From assembly GCA_046330415.1 (NCBI GenBank), contig JAXLSW010000015.1:62001-126000 (forward strand): a stretch of 64,000 nucleotides of DNA, read 5' to 3'. The position numbers and the translations under genes were made by a program. Each line of letters starts with the position of its first letter. The stretch's first letter is position 1. Shown here in pieces: positions 17,137 to 27,394 of this stretch. The notes under the pieces were generated by a model. That model made no database searches and was not told the DNA's origin. It saw only the letters and a list, made by a program, of their open reading frames with translations. The DNA comes from RHKX01 sp046330415. Lineage in GTDB: Bacteria > Actinomycetota > Thermoleophilia > Solirubrobacterales > 70-9.

Positions 17137-19068
17137 GTGATCGAGCGCGGATCGAGCTTCGGCGGATACACGATCGAGCGGCAGCTCGGTAGCGGCGGGA
17201 TGGGCGTCGTCTACGAAGCGGTGCAGCGCTCGCTCGACCGGCGGGTGGCGCTGAAGATCCTCAAGCCGGAGCTCGCCACCGACCCGGCGTTCGTCGATCG
17301 CTTCCGCCGCGAGGGGCGGCTGCAGGCGAAGATCGAGCACCCGCATGTGCTCGACGTCTACGAGGTCGGCGAGAGCGACGATCACGATCTGTTCCTGGCG
17401 ATGCGCCTCGTCGACGGCCCGACCCTCGCCGATCTCCTGCGGGTCGGCGAGCTCGACGCTGCGCGAACCGTGGATCTGCTCGGGCAGGTCGGCGAGGCTC
17501 TCGATGCCGCCAACGGCGCCGGCCTCGTGCACCGCGACGTCAAGCCGCAGAACGTGCTCGTCGGAGACGGCGATCACGCCTTCCTCGCGGATTTCGGGCT
17601 GAGCCGGATCGGCACCGACCCGGAGTCGCGATCCCGCCCGACGGTGGGCACGGTCGCCTATGTCGCACCCGAGGTGGTCGCCGGCGAATCCCCCGGGCCG
17701 GCCTCCGACCGCTACGCGTTCGCCGCGACGCTGTTCCATTGCCTGACCGGTGACGTCGTCTTCCCCCGCGGGTCGGAGGCGGCGGCGTTGTACGCGCATG
17801 CGAGCGAGCCGCCGCCGCGGATCAGCGCGCGTCGCCCGGAGCTGCCCGCGGCGCTCGATCAGGTCTTCGAGGAGGCTCTCGCCAAGGACCCCGGCCGGCG
17901 CCCCGCCAGCGCCCGCGGGCTCGTCGCGTCGGTGCGCGAGCGGCTCGTCGCCGCCGGGGTGGCGGACCTCGGTCCGCCCCGGCTCGGTCCGCCCAGCGGG
18001 GTCTCGCCGGAGACCCTGCCGCCCGCGACCGCGCCCGCGTCCGCGACCGCAAGAGCTTCCGGCGGCGACCGCGCTCCCGGGCGAGGTCGCCTCACCGGGA
18101 TCCTCGCGATCGTGGCACTCCTCGCGGCCCTGCTCGGGGCCGGGGTGGCCACCCTCCTCGGCGATGGCGACGGCGGGGGTGACGGTGAGGAGGCGGGGGC
18201 CGCGGTCCCGGTGCCGGCCGTCCCAAGCGATGCGCAGGCGCTCGGCAGCTCGCTGGAGGCGCCGGATCGCGAGATCGGATGTGAGGGCGAGGCGGCCGAG
18301 CCCGCTTCGGAGCCCTGCGCCCTCGCGCAGACCGAGCTCGGGGCCACCCAGCTCGTGGCTCCCGCCGACGGGCTCATCACCGGCTGGGCGGTGCGGGGAG
18401 CCAGCGGTGAGATCGCGCTCGATGTGATCAGGCCGCGGGGAGCGGACACGACGAGGGTCGCCCGCTCGCAGTGGGAGTCGGCCGGTAACTCAGGGTCGTT
18501 CCACTTCTCAACCAGCCTGCCGGTCGAGCGCGGCGACCTGATCGCCGTGGAGCTCGGGCGTGGTTCGGCCATCGGGGTGCGTGACGCCGACGGCGCCACG
18601 ATCGAGCGCTGGTCGGACACGATGGGTGGGGCCTATGGTGATCCTGATCCCGACGACAAGGTGCCCGCCGGCCTCGAGTCGGAGCTGCTGCTGCGTGCGG
18701 ACTTCGTCGCCGGGGCGACCACGGAGCCGCCCGAGGCGCTGACGGGGCGGGCGGTGGAGAGCGCGCCCGAGGGCAAGGTCCGTGACCGGCGCAACGTGCG
18801 GATCTCCGAGCCCGCGGCGACGGTCCAGGTGGAGCTCGTCGAGGTCGGTGACCGCGTCGCTCTCGACCTGCTCGACGGAAAGCGGCGGATCCAGCGCGTG
18901 TTCATCCCCGGCCTGCTGCCGGGGGGACTGCCCGCCGAGCTCGACGTCTACGTCTACGACGGCAGCTCGACCAGCGAGGTCGACGTCTACTGGGTCAATC
19001 CGAGCAGCGGTCGTCTCAACTTCCACTTCTTCACAGTCTCCGCGAAGCAGCTCGAGCTCGTCATCTGA
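17137..19068 (+). CDS. transmembrane Ser/Thr protein kinase (PknB-like) with unique ectodomain
   Basis: 643 residues. The N-terminal Hanks-type kinase domain (~9-275) has the Gly loop GSGGMG, Lys40 (VALK), HRDVKPQN with Asp134, DFG at 152-154 and an APE, so it should be active. An Ala/Pro linker leads to one membrane helix (~319-341). The extracytoplasmic ~300 residues contain GC...PCALAQTELG and an APADGLITGWAVRG segment. No PASTA repeats are present. The ectodomain is clearly paralogous to that of the next gene, which starts 1 bp later. Likely senses a surface signal and phosphorylates cytoplasmic partners; the FHA protein at 24712 is a candidate. Confidence 0.88.
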   Translation: MIERGSSFGGYTIERQLGSGGMGVVYEAVQRSLDRRVALKILKPELATDPAFVDRFRREGRLQAKIEHPHVLDVYEVGESDDHDLFLAMRLVDGPTLADLLRVGELDAARTVDLLGQVGEALDAANGAGLVHRDVKPQNVLVGDGDHAFLADFGLSRIGTDPESRSRPTVGTVAYVAPEVVAGESPGPASDRYAFAATLFHCLTGDVVFPRGSEAAALYAHASEPPPRISARRPELPAALDQVFEEALAKDPGRRPASARGLVASVRERLVAAGVADLGPPRLGPPSGVSPETLPPATAPASATARASGGDRAPGRGRLTGILAIVALLAALLGAGVATLLGDGDGGGDGEEAGAAVPVPAVPSDAQALGSSLEAPDREIGCEGEAAEPASEPCALAQTELGATQLVAPADGLITGWAVRGASGEIALDVIRPRGADTTRVARSQWESAGNSGSFHFSTSLPVERGDLIAVELGRGSAIGVRDADGATIERWSDTMGGAYGDPDPDDKVPAGLESELLLRADFVAGATTEPPEALTGRAVESAPEGKVRDRRNVRISEPAATVQVELVEVGDRVALDLLDGKRRIQRVFIPGLLPGGLPAELDVYVYDGSSTSEVDVYWVNPSSGRLNFHFFTVSAKQLELVI

Positions 19069-19069
19069 G

Positions 19070-20584
19070 ATGCCCGCACCGATTCGACCCGGAGCCACGA
19101 TCGAGGGATTCCGGGTCGTATCGCTGATCGGTGGCGGCTCGCGGGGGGCCGTCTACGAGGCGACCCAGATCTCGCTGGAGCGACCGGTGGCCTTGCGGCT
19201 GCTGGGCCCCGGCGATCTCTCCGACACCGCCGGTGAGGGGAGCGTTCTCGCGCAGCAGCGCGCGGCGGCCGCCTTCCATCACCCGGGCGTGGTTCCGATC
19301 TACGAGGCGGGCTCATGGGGCGAGGGCCGGTTCGTTGCCAGCAGGTTCGTGCGGGGCCGGACGTTCGAGCAGGAGCTCGAGGCGGGCCGGCTCTCGCGCG
19401 AGGAGACGACCGCCGTCCTCGACCAGGTTGAGTCGACGCTTGCGGCAGTCCACGCCGCCGGGCTGGTCCACGGACGGGTGAACCCGCGCAACGTCCTGAT
19501 CGACAGCACCGGAGGACCACTGCTCGCCGATCTCGGGCTCGGTGGGCAGGGCTCCGCCGACGCTGACCGCATCGCGCTCGAGGGCATGCGCGAGCGCGCT
19601 GAGCTCGGCCCGCACCGGAGATTCAGCGCGTCTGAGCTGTCGGGACGGCGTCGGTACGCGTTCCTCGGGCTCTCGGCGCTCTCAGCGCTGGCCGTCGCGA
19701 TCGCGCTGCTCCTGGGGTCCGGATCCGCCGGGGAGGATCCGGCCGCCCAGCCCCCGCCCGACGTCGCGCGGGGTACCGAGGCGATTGGGAGCGAGCTTGC
19801 CGCGTCTTCGCCGGGGAGCGTCGGCTGCGCCCGTCAACCCGGCCCGAACACGCCCGCTTGCACGCTCGCGCAGGTCACGCTCGGCGGTCGCTCGGCCAGG
19901 GCGCCAGCCGACGGCGTGATCCGCCGGTGGGCGATCCGCGACGCGACCGGCGCGATCGCGCTGCAGGTGATCGGCGTCCGCAACGGCCGCATGTTCCTGC
20001 GCTCTTTCTCGCGGGTGGAGTCGGTCCACGATCGGGCTCCCCATGCCTTCGACACCGAGATCGAGGTCAAGCGCGGCGACCTGGTCGGGGTGACTCTGAC
20101 GCCGGGTGCATCGATCGGCCTGCGGCGCGACGACGGCGAGTCCGCTGCGCTGCGCCTCGGTGGCACCGCCCCCTACGCCCCGGCCAGGGTGAGCACCACC
20201 AGGGTCGGGGGCGAGCTGCAGCTTCGCGTCGACGTCGACGAGGGGGCGACGCCGCGCCTCGAGCAGCTGAGCGGCAGTCGGGCCGCGGACGCCCCCGATG
20301 GAGCGGCGCTCGCCGTGCAGGTGATCGAGGCGCCGGGCGGCGACACCTACCGCGCCGCGCTGACCGCCGTCGGCGACGCTCTGACGATCGACACCTACAC
20401 CGACGGTCGCCGGATCGCACGGAGCACCGTGGCCGACGCCCGTCCCGACGGCAGGCTGCTCGCCTTCGAGCAATGCGGGTTCCCATACGGCTTCTGCCTC
20501 CGCTGGCTCAACGCCGGTGACCCGCAGCCCGTCGTCCACGGCTACGCGATCGCCGCCGACGGGTCGCTGCGGTTGATCGGGTGA
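19070..20584 (+). CDS. membrane pseudokinase paralogous to the upstream kinase
   Basis: 504 residues from ATG 19070, one base after the kinase stop. The kinase N-lobe is recognisable, but key residues are lost: Arg43 replaces the VAIK Lys, HGRVNPRN (134-141) replaces HRDxKPxN so the catalytic Asp is Arg136, and DFG is DLG (154-156). After that only ~40 residues precede a membrane helix (~197-217), so most of the C-lobe is missing. The ectodomain matches the neighbour: IGSELA, GC...ACTLAQVTLGG, APADGVIRRWAIRDATGAIALQVI, then VKRGDLVGVTL. It arose by tandem duplication; a regulatory partner of the active kinase is inferred. Confidence 0.85.
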   Translation: MPAPIRPGATIEGFRVVSLIGGGSRGAVYEATQISLERPVALRLLGPGDLSDTAGEGSVLAQQRAAAAFHHPGVVPIYEAGSWGEGRFVASRFVRGRTFEQELEAGRLSREETTAVLDQVESTLAAVHAAGLVHGRVNPRNVLIDSTGGPLLADLGLGGQGSADADRIALEGMRERAELGPHRRFSASELSGRRRYAFLGLSALSALAVAIALLLGSGSAGEDPAAQPPPDVARGTEAIGSELAASSPGSVGCARQPGPNTPACTLAQVTLGGRSARAPADGVIRRWAIRDATGAIALQVIGVRNGRMFLRSFSRVESVHDRAPHAFDTEIEVKRGDLVGVTLTPGASIGLRRDDGESAALRLGGTAPYAPARVSTTRVGGELQLRVDVDEGATPRLEQLSGSRAADAPDGAALAVQVIEAPGGDTYRAALTAVGDALTIDTYTDGRRIARSTVADARPDGRLLAFEQCGFPYGFCLRWLNAGDPQPVVHGYAIAADGSLRLIG

Positions 20585-20612
20585 GCTGCCGGCGCAGCGC
20601 AGGGGTGGCGGC

Positions 20613-20634
20613 ACCACCCACTTGGGGTATGGCG
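20613..20634. promoter_or_regulatory. shared upstream motif, copy 1 (CACCCACWTGGGGKATGG)
   Basis: A 22-bp element 58 nt before the GTG at 20693 matches 20 of 22 positions at 31216-31237, which lies before another secreted-protein gene. The core has an imperfect dyad (ACCCA/TGGGG). Candidate activator or repressor site. Confidence 0.45.
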
Positions 20635-20692
20635 CAGCCGCCGTCACCGTGCGAGGCTGGGCGGTGATGAGAGCAAGGAGAGGGGTGTCGAG

Positions 20693-21712
20693 GTGAGCGC
20701 TGCGCGAAGCGGACGACGGGTCATGGGGACGGCGGCGACTGTGGCGGCGGCATGTGTCGGCGTCTTCGCCCTGGCGGGTGGCGGCGCCGCCGCAAGCGGG
20801 GAGGGAGGCCCAGGGACCGCCCGCTCGTTCGACGATGCCTGCGGGGTCTTCCCGAGCGCTGAGGGGGTCCCCGCGGGGGCGGCCTCGCTCCCCGATCAGC
20901 GGGCTTGGAACCAGGACATCTCCCAGTCACCGGTCGACCCCAACTCCGACCAGATCATCTCCTACATCAACTCCCATGGCGACTCCGAGCTGCACCCGGA
21001 CTTCGGCCGCAACAAGAAGTACGGGATCCCCTACATGAAGGTGGGGGCGAAGACCAAGAGCCTGCGGGTCAAGTTCCAGTACAAGGGCGAGTCCGATCCC
21101 GGCAAGTACAAGATCCCGCTGAACGCGCCGATCGAGGGCGGCAAGAACGGCGACGGGGACCGCCACACGATCGCCTTCGACACCTCGGCGTGCAAGCTCT
21201 ACGAGCTCTACGCCGCCAAGCCGCAGAAGCGCAGCTGGAAAGCCGGCTCCGGAGCGATCTGGGATCTCCGTTCGGCGGGCCTGCGGACCGCGGGCTTCAC
21301 CTCCGCCGACGCCGCCGGGCTGCCGATCTTCCCGGGCCTCGTTCGCTACGAGGAGGTCGCTGAGGGCGAGATCGACCACGCGATCCGAGTCACCTTCGAA
21401 TCGACGCGGCACGCCTGGATCAACCCGGCCTCCCACTGCGCCGGCGACACCGACTCGGCGGCGGCACCACCGATGGGGATGCGCTTCCGGCTCAAGGCCT
21501 CCTACGACACCTCCGGGCTGACCGGGCAAGCGGCGATCATCGCCGCGGCGCTGAAGCGTTACGGGATGATCAACGCCGACAACGGCTCCAACTGGTTCAT
21601 CTCCGGCACCGCGAACAAGGGCTGGAGCGACGGCAATCTCAACCAGCTCAAGGAGATCCCCGGCAGCGCGTTCGAGGTCGTGCAGAGCGAGGCGCCCGTC
21701 GAGACGTGCTGA
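20693..21712 (+). CDS. secreted protein of unknown function
   Basis: 339 residues with an N-terminal signal sequence (basic start, hydrophobic ~9-33, Ala-rich cleavage site) and no other membrane segment. The mature part has four Cys, conserved-looking YGIPYMKV and HPDFG segments and a C-terminal NWFISGT region; I do not recognise a named family. AGGAG lies 12-13 nt before the GTG. The end overlaps the propeller gene by 7 bp, so the two are probably co-translated and co-exported. Confidence 0.7.
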   Translation: MSAARSGRRVMGTAATVAAACVGVFALAGGGAAASGEGGPGTARSFDDACGVFPSAEGVPAGAASLPDQRAWNQDISQSPVDPNSDQIISYINSHGDSELHPDFGRNKKYGIPYMKVGAKTKSLRVKFQYKGESDPGKYKIPLNAPIEGGKNGDGDRHTIAFDTSACKLYELYAAKPQKRSWKAGSGAIWDLRSAGLRTAGFTSADAAGLPIFPGLVRYEEVAEGEIDHAIRVTFESTRHAWINPASHCAGDTDSAAAPPMGMRFRLKASYDTSGLTGQAAIIAAALKRYGMINADNGSNWFISGTANKGWSDGNLNQLKEIPGSAFEVVQSEAPVETC

Positions 21713-23355
21713 GGCGCGTCGCCCACCGGATCCTGGGCGCCGCGGTCGCGGCGGCGGTCCTGACGTCGGTCGCCCCGGCCCGGGCCGACGTCGGCGATCT
21801 CACATTCGCCGAGTGCCTGTCGCAGAACGGCAGCGGCGGCACCTGCGCGGATCTGCCCGGCTCCTCCTACGACCAGCCCAACGGCCTCGCCGTCGGACCC
21901 ACAGGGACGGTCTACTCGACGGGATTCGCCTCCGACAGCATCTACCGGTTCACCCCGGGCTCTGCGGAGGGGCTCGGCTTCGCACAGTGCGTCTCCGGCG
22001 CCGGCACACCTCCCTGCCTGCCGCAGGGAGCGCCGCAGATCGACGGTCCCGTCGCCCTGGCGGTGAGCCCCGACGGCCGGTCGCTCTACAGCGCCAACTC
22101 CGCTCAGAGCTCGTTCTCCCACTTCCCGATCGCAGCCGACGGGACGCTCTCCTTCGACGCCTGCTTCTCCGAGAACGGCTCAGCGGGCGCCTGCTTCGAC
22201 ACCCCGGGGAGCCTCTTCTCCGCGCCCTCGTCGGTGGCGGTTGCACCCGGAGGCGGCTCGGTCTACGTGACGGCGCTCGCCGGCCACAGCGTCAACCACT
22301 TCGACGCGAACGCGCAGGGCGGACTCAGCTTCTCCGACTGCCATGCCAACTTGTTCATGGCCAACCCCTGCACCGGCGTAATCGTGCCCGCGTTCACCGG
22401 TCCCACCTCCGTCGTGGTCGGATCGGGCGGAAACTCGGCTGGGGCGATCTACGCCGCCGGGGGCAACTCCGACAGCGTCGCCCACTTCAGCGCGGGGACG
22501 GGAGGCGATCTCGAGTACGTCGATTGCGTCTCCGACAACGGCTCGGCGGGAGGGTGCACGAACCTCCCGGGCTCGGGCTCGTTCGACCAGCCGACCGACC
22601 TCGCTTTCAGCCCTGACGGGAACACGCTCTACGCGGTCACGCTCGCCGGCAACTCGATCTTCCGTTTCTCGGTCGGGTCCGGCGGCACGCTCAGCTTCGC
22701 CGGATGCGATTCGGCGACCGGCTCGGGCGGCGCCTGCGACACCGACCGGATCGCGCCGATGTCCGCGCTCGCGGTGAGCGCCGACGGGCGATCCATCTAC
22801 ACGACCAGCGGCGACTTCGACGAGGTCGGTGAGCTCTCCGTCGGTGTCGGTGGGGACCTCACGTATCGCGGTTGCTTCTCCGCCGACGGCACGGCGGGGG
22901 CATGCACGCAGCTCGCCGTCCTGCAGAAGCCCAGCGACATCCAGATCAGCCCGTCAGGCCGCTCGGTCTACGTGAGCGCATTCGACTCCGATGCCCTGGT
23001 CCGCTTCTCGCGAGAGGCGCCGCCCGCGACCGACACCACGCCGCCGAGCATCTCCGTCGACCGCAAGGGGAAGGCGAAGGCGGGCAGGCCGATCAAGCTG
23101 ACGGCCTCCTGCGACGAGGCGTGTTCGCTCGCGGCCTCCGGGACCGCGAAGCCGAGGCGCGGCAAGCGCGGCAGGCTTCGCGCCGCGAGGGCCCAGGCCG
23201 CCCCCGGCATCGCCGCGACGCTCACCTTGAAGGCGAAGGGGAAGCTGAAGCGGAGCCTGAGGAAGGCCGGACGGGGCCGGGCCTCGATCGACGTCCTCGC
23301 GACGGACGCCGCCGGCAACAGCGCCGGCGTCGCGACGACGGTGAAGCTGAGATGA
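21706..23355 (+). CDS. secreted seven-bladed beta-propeller with per-blade Cys pairs (copy 1)
   Basis: 549 residues; signal peptide ~1-27. Seven units of ~60 residues follow, most with a C-x(8-9)-C loop (for example CLSQNGSGGTC, CVSDNGSAGGC), a PxxLAVSPDG strand and an SVxHF/IxRF strand. The pattern is that of a 7-bladed propeller with a disulfide-closed loop in each blade. A basic Ig-like domain (~435-549, DTTPP...ATDAAGN) ends the protein. Very similar in length and layout to the protein at 28216. Function unknown; surface binding is plausible. Confidence 0.82.
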   Translation: MLRRVAHRILGAAVAAAVLTSVAPARADVGDLTFAECLSQNGSGGTCADLPGSSYDQPNGLAVGPTGTVYSTGFASDSIYRFTPGSAEGLGFAQCVSGAGTPPCLPQGAPQIDGPVALAVSPDGRSLYSANSAQSSFSHFPIAADGTLSFDACFSENGSAGACFDTPGSLFSAPSSVAVAPGGGSVYVTALAGHSVNHFDANAQGGLSFSDCHANLFMANPCTGVIVPAFTGPTSVVVGSGGNSAGAIYAAGGNSDSVAHFSAGTGGDLEYVDCVSDNGSAGGCTNLPGSGSFDQPTDLAFSPDGNTLYAVTLAGNSIFRFSVGSGGTLSFAGCDSATGSGGACDTDRIAPMSALAVSADGRSIYTTSGDFDEVGELSVGVGGDLTYRGCFSADGTAGACTQLAVLQKPSDIQISPSGRSVYVSAFDSDALVRFSREAPPATDTTPPSISVDRKGKAKAGRPIKLTASCDEACSLAASGTAKPRRGKRGRLRAARAQAAPGIAATLTLKAKGKLKRSLRKAGRGRASIDVLATDAAGNSAGVATTVKLR

Positions 23356-23469
23356 GCCGACTCGGCCAGGGTGGCTGCTGAGGTGCCTTAGTCCCCTCAG
23401 AGGAAAGACTTAGCTGCAATAGAGGCACTTTTTCTGAGGTGCTCAGGAGGCCTGCGGATCATCGCCGGC
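23356..23469 (+). promoter_or_regulatory. regulatory gap upstream of the HtrA protease gene
   Basis: This 114-bp gap is less GC-rich than its surroundings. It holds two similar CTGAGGTGC blocks (near 23378 and 23433) and two CTTAG blocks (near 23387 and 23408) flanking CCCCTCAGAGG. It probably carries the protease promoter; no specific sigma-factor consensus could be assigned. Confidence 0.35.
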
Positions 23470-24669
23470 ATGCATCGCCTCAAGAACGCCTTCAGAAGCC
23501 CCTTCCTCGCCGGACTCTTCGGAGGTGTCGTCGCAATCGCGCTCGGCATCGCCGTGATCGCGACCGGCCTGATCTCCGTCGACAACTCCGACGACGCCGA
23601 CGCGACGACCGTCGCCCAGGCTCCGATCGCGACCGACACGGCGCCCGCCTCCAGCGGCGACCGCACCGTCGGTCAGGTCTACCAGCAGGACGGGCAGGGA
23701 GTTGCCTACATCGAAGCGGTGGAGAAGCCGACCGGCTCGGTCTCGCCGTTCGGTCAGCAGTCCAGCGGCGGCACCGCCACAGGGTCGGGGATCCTGATGG
23801 ACGACCAGGGGCACGTGCTCACCAACGCTCACGTCGTCGACGGCTCGAGCTCGGTGACGGTGAAGTTCGGCGACGGCGATGCGCTCGATGCCAAGGTCCT
23901 CGGCGTTGACGACTCCAGCGACGTCGCCGTCCTCAGCGTCGATCCCTCCCAGGTCGATGCCAAGCCGCTCGAGCTGGGCGACTCCGACGCGGTCAAGGTC
24001 GGCGACCCGGCCGTTGCGATCGGCAACCCCTACGGGCTCGACCGCACCGTCACCACCGGCATCATCTCGGCGCTGCAGCGGCAGATCAGCGCGCCCAACG
24101 GCTTCACGATCTCCGACGTCCTGCAGACCGACGCGGCGATCAACCCCGGCAACTCCGGCGGCCCGCTGATCGACGGCGCCGGCCGCGTGATCGGCATCAA
24201 CTCGCAGATCGCGACCGGCTCCGACGGCTCCGGCTCGACCGGCATCGGGTTCGCCGTCCCGATCAACACGGCCAAGCAGGTCGCCGCCGAGATCATCGAC
24301 GACGGCAACGTCGAGCACGCCTACCTCGGGATCGAAGGAGCTGACGTCAACAGCCAGCTCGCCGATGTGCTCAACCTCGACGTCGACGAGGGCGCCCTGG
24401 TACAGAAGGTGACACCGGGCGGTCCAGCCGACCAGGCCGGCCTCGAGGGCGGCGACGCGACCGTCACCGAGGATGGCCAGCAGGTTCGCGCCGGTGGCGA
24501 CGTCATCACCGCGGCCGACGGGCAGACCGTCACCGGCATGGATGACCTGATCAGCGTCATCGACGCCAAGAAGCCCGGAGACACGATCACGCTGGATGTG
24601 ATCCGCGACGGCTCCAAGCAGCAGATCGACGTCAAGCTCGGCGACCGCCCCGACGACGCCACCGGGTAG
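23470..24669 (+). CDS. HtrA/DegP-type membrane serine protease with PDZ domain
   Basis: 399 residues. One N-terminal membrane helix (~14-36), a Thr/Asp/Ala-rich linker, a trypsin-like domain with triad His121 (TNAHVV), Asp151 (SSDVAVL) and Ser229 (GNSGGP), then one PDZ domain (~295-390). It acts in envelope protein quality control outside the membrane. In actinobacteria such proteases often sit with kinase and surface-protein genes, as here. Confidence 0.92.
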   Translation: MHRLKNAFRSPFLAGLFGGVVAIALGIAVIATGLISVDNSDDADATTVAQAPIATDTAPASSGDRTVGQVYQQDGQGVAYIEAVEKPTGSVSPFGQQSSGGTATGSGILMDDQGHVLTNAHVVDGSSSVTVKFGDGDALDAKVLGVDDSSDVAVLSVDPSQVDAKPLELGDSDAVKVGDPAVAIGNPYGLDRTVTTGIISALQRQISAPNGFTISDVLQTDAAINPGNSGGPLIDGAGRVIGINSQIATGSDGSGSTGIGFAVPINTAKQVAAEIIDDGNVEHAYLGIEGADVNSQLADVLNLDVDEGALVQKVTPGGPADQAGLEGGDATVTEDGQQVRAGGDVITAADGQTVTGMDDLISVIDAKKPGDTITLDVIRDGSKQQIDVKLGDRPDDATG

Positions 24670-24711
24670 CGGCGACGCCTCGAACCCCGGTGACGCGCAA
24701 ACATCAGGCGC

Positions 24712-25377
24712 GTGACCGGGGTCTCGCACGAGAGAACGCCGACTGAGCTTGCCGCGCTGCTCGCCGCCGAGCGGAAGGGAGAGCCGTTCCTCTTCCTCCG
24801 CGACGGCGACGGGCAGCAGCGGCTTTTCGCCCTTGTCGGGGAGCGGCTGACGGTCGGCCGTGAGGCCGACAGCGATCTAGCGCTCACCTGGGACGCCGAG
24901 GTGTCCCGTCTGCACGCGCTGCTCGAGCGCCTCGGGGCGAGCTGGACCGTCGTCGACGACGGCCTCTCGCGAAACGGCACGCTCGTCAACGGCGTCAGGG
25001 TCCATGGCCGGCGTCGTCTCGGCGACCACGACGTGATCCGCTTCGGCGTCACGGAGGCGACCTTCCGCGATCCCGTCGGAGGGGCTGAGGAGACCGCCCC
25101 AGCGGCCGGCGATCCGGCGCTCGCGGTCGTCACCGCCGCCCAACGGCGCGTCCTCGTCGCGCTCTGCCGGCCGCTCGCCGAGCCCGATGGGCCTGGGGTG
25201 CCGCCCTCCAACGCCGAGATCGCCGCCGCTCTCGCGGTCTCCGTCGAGGCGGTGCGGAGCCACATGAAGACGCTCTTCCGGATCTTCGAGATCCCTGATC
25301 TGCCTCAGAACCGCAAGCGCGCCGAGCTCGCCAAGCGGGCGCTCGCGGCCGGCGTGATCCTTCCCCGCGACCTCTGA
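24712..25377 (+). CDS. FHA-domain protein with C-terminal helix-turn-helix
   Basis: 221 residues. FHA domain ~40-115 with the phosphothreonine-binding signatures GREADSDL, SRLHALL and NGTLVNG. Residues ~145-215 (TAAQRRVL... NAEIAAALAVSVEAVRSHMKTLF) resemble a winged or LuxR-like HTH. This architecture suggests a DNA-binding regulator read out by a phosphothreonine, probably made by the kinase at 17137. It could also be a non-DNA-binding scaffold. Confidence 0.78.
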   Translation: MTGVSHERTPTELAALLAAERKGEPFLFLRDGDGQQRLFALVGERLTVGREADSDLALTWDAEVSRLHALLERLGASWTVVDDGLSRNGTLVNGVRVHGRRRLGDHDVIRFGVTEATFRDPVGGAEETAPAAGDPALAVVTAAQRRVLVALCRPLAEPDGPGVPPSNAEIAAALAVSVEAVRSHMKTLFRIFEIPDLPQNRKRAELAKRALAAGVILPRDL

Positions 25378-25441
25378 GGCCGCCATACATCGACTCGGGC
25401 ACCGTGGTGCCGCAGGCGCGCTGTGCGATCTTTCCTCGTCC

Positions 25442-26149
25442 ATGAAGGTGAAGATCTGCGGCATAACCAGGCTCGAGGACGCTGAGGCGGCGGTTTCGGC
25501 CGGAGCCTGGGCGGTCGGGCTCAACCACAGCTCCGAGAGCCCCCGGCAGATCGACCTGGGTGCCGCCGAGGAGATCGGGCGCGAGCTCCAGCGCCGCTGC
25601 GAGGTGGCGGGCGTGTTCGTCAACGCGCCAATCGACGACATCGTCCTGGCGGTCGAGCGCGAGCGGCTCACCCTCGTGCAGCTCCACGGCGAGGAGGGGC
25701 CCAGCTTCTGTGCCGAGGTCGCGCGGAAGACCGGCTGCAAGGTCATCAAGGCCTTCCGGGTCAAGAACCCCGGCGACGTCGCCGCCGCACGCGCTTACCG
25801 CACCGACTTCCACCTCCTCGACGCCTACGCGCGCGGCGCCCACGGCGGCACCGGCACAACCTTCGACTGGGAGCTCGCCTCGCGGGACCGCAGCGGGGTG
25901 CCGGTGATCCTCGCCGGGGGCCTCGACCCCGACAACGTCGCCGACGCGATCGACGCGGCGTGGCCATGGGCGGTCGATGTCGCCAGCGGCGTCGAGATCG
26001 AGCCCGGGATCAAGGATCCCAACCGGATCGTCTCCTTCATCGAGGCCGCCAAACGGGCCGGCGCGGTCCAGCAGGAGGTGCGCGAGCACCGGCGGGCCAT
26101 CAAGCAGGTGCGGCGCGAGGTCGAGCGGCGCACGCGAACGGAGAGCTGA
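25442..26149 (+). CDS. trpF: phosphoribosylanthranilate isomerase
   Basis: 235 residues; TIM barrel opening with KVKICGITR (catalytic Cys), then VGVF-like AGVFVNAP, VQLHGEE and the phosphate-binding ILAGGLDPDNV. The barrel ends at ~210; an extra ~25 basic residues follow. It starts the trpFBA block, 64 bp after the FHA gene, and is separated from trpC by ~11 kb. Confidence 0.93.
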   Translation: MKVKICGITRLEDAEAAVSAGAWAVGLNHSSESPRQIDLGAAEEIGRELQRRCEVAGVFVNAPIDDIVLAVERERLTLVQLHGEEGPSFCAEVARKTGCKVIKAFRVKNPGDVAAARAYRTDFHLLDAYARGAHGGTGTTFDWELASRDRSGVPVILAGGLDPDNVADAIDAAWPWAVDVASGVEIEPGIKDPNRIVSFIEAAKRAGAVQQEVREHRRAIKQVRREVERRTRTES

Positions 26150-26152
26150 GCG

Positions 26153-27390
<1,238 letters not shown>

Positions 27391-27394
<4 letters not shown>

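Noticed and set aside
14657..25377. Integrated mobile element or prophage between trpC and trpF
   Set aside because: No integrase, transposase, att-like repeats or change in base composition was visible; only the gene content suggests an insertion.
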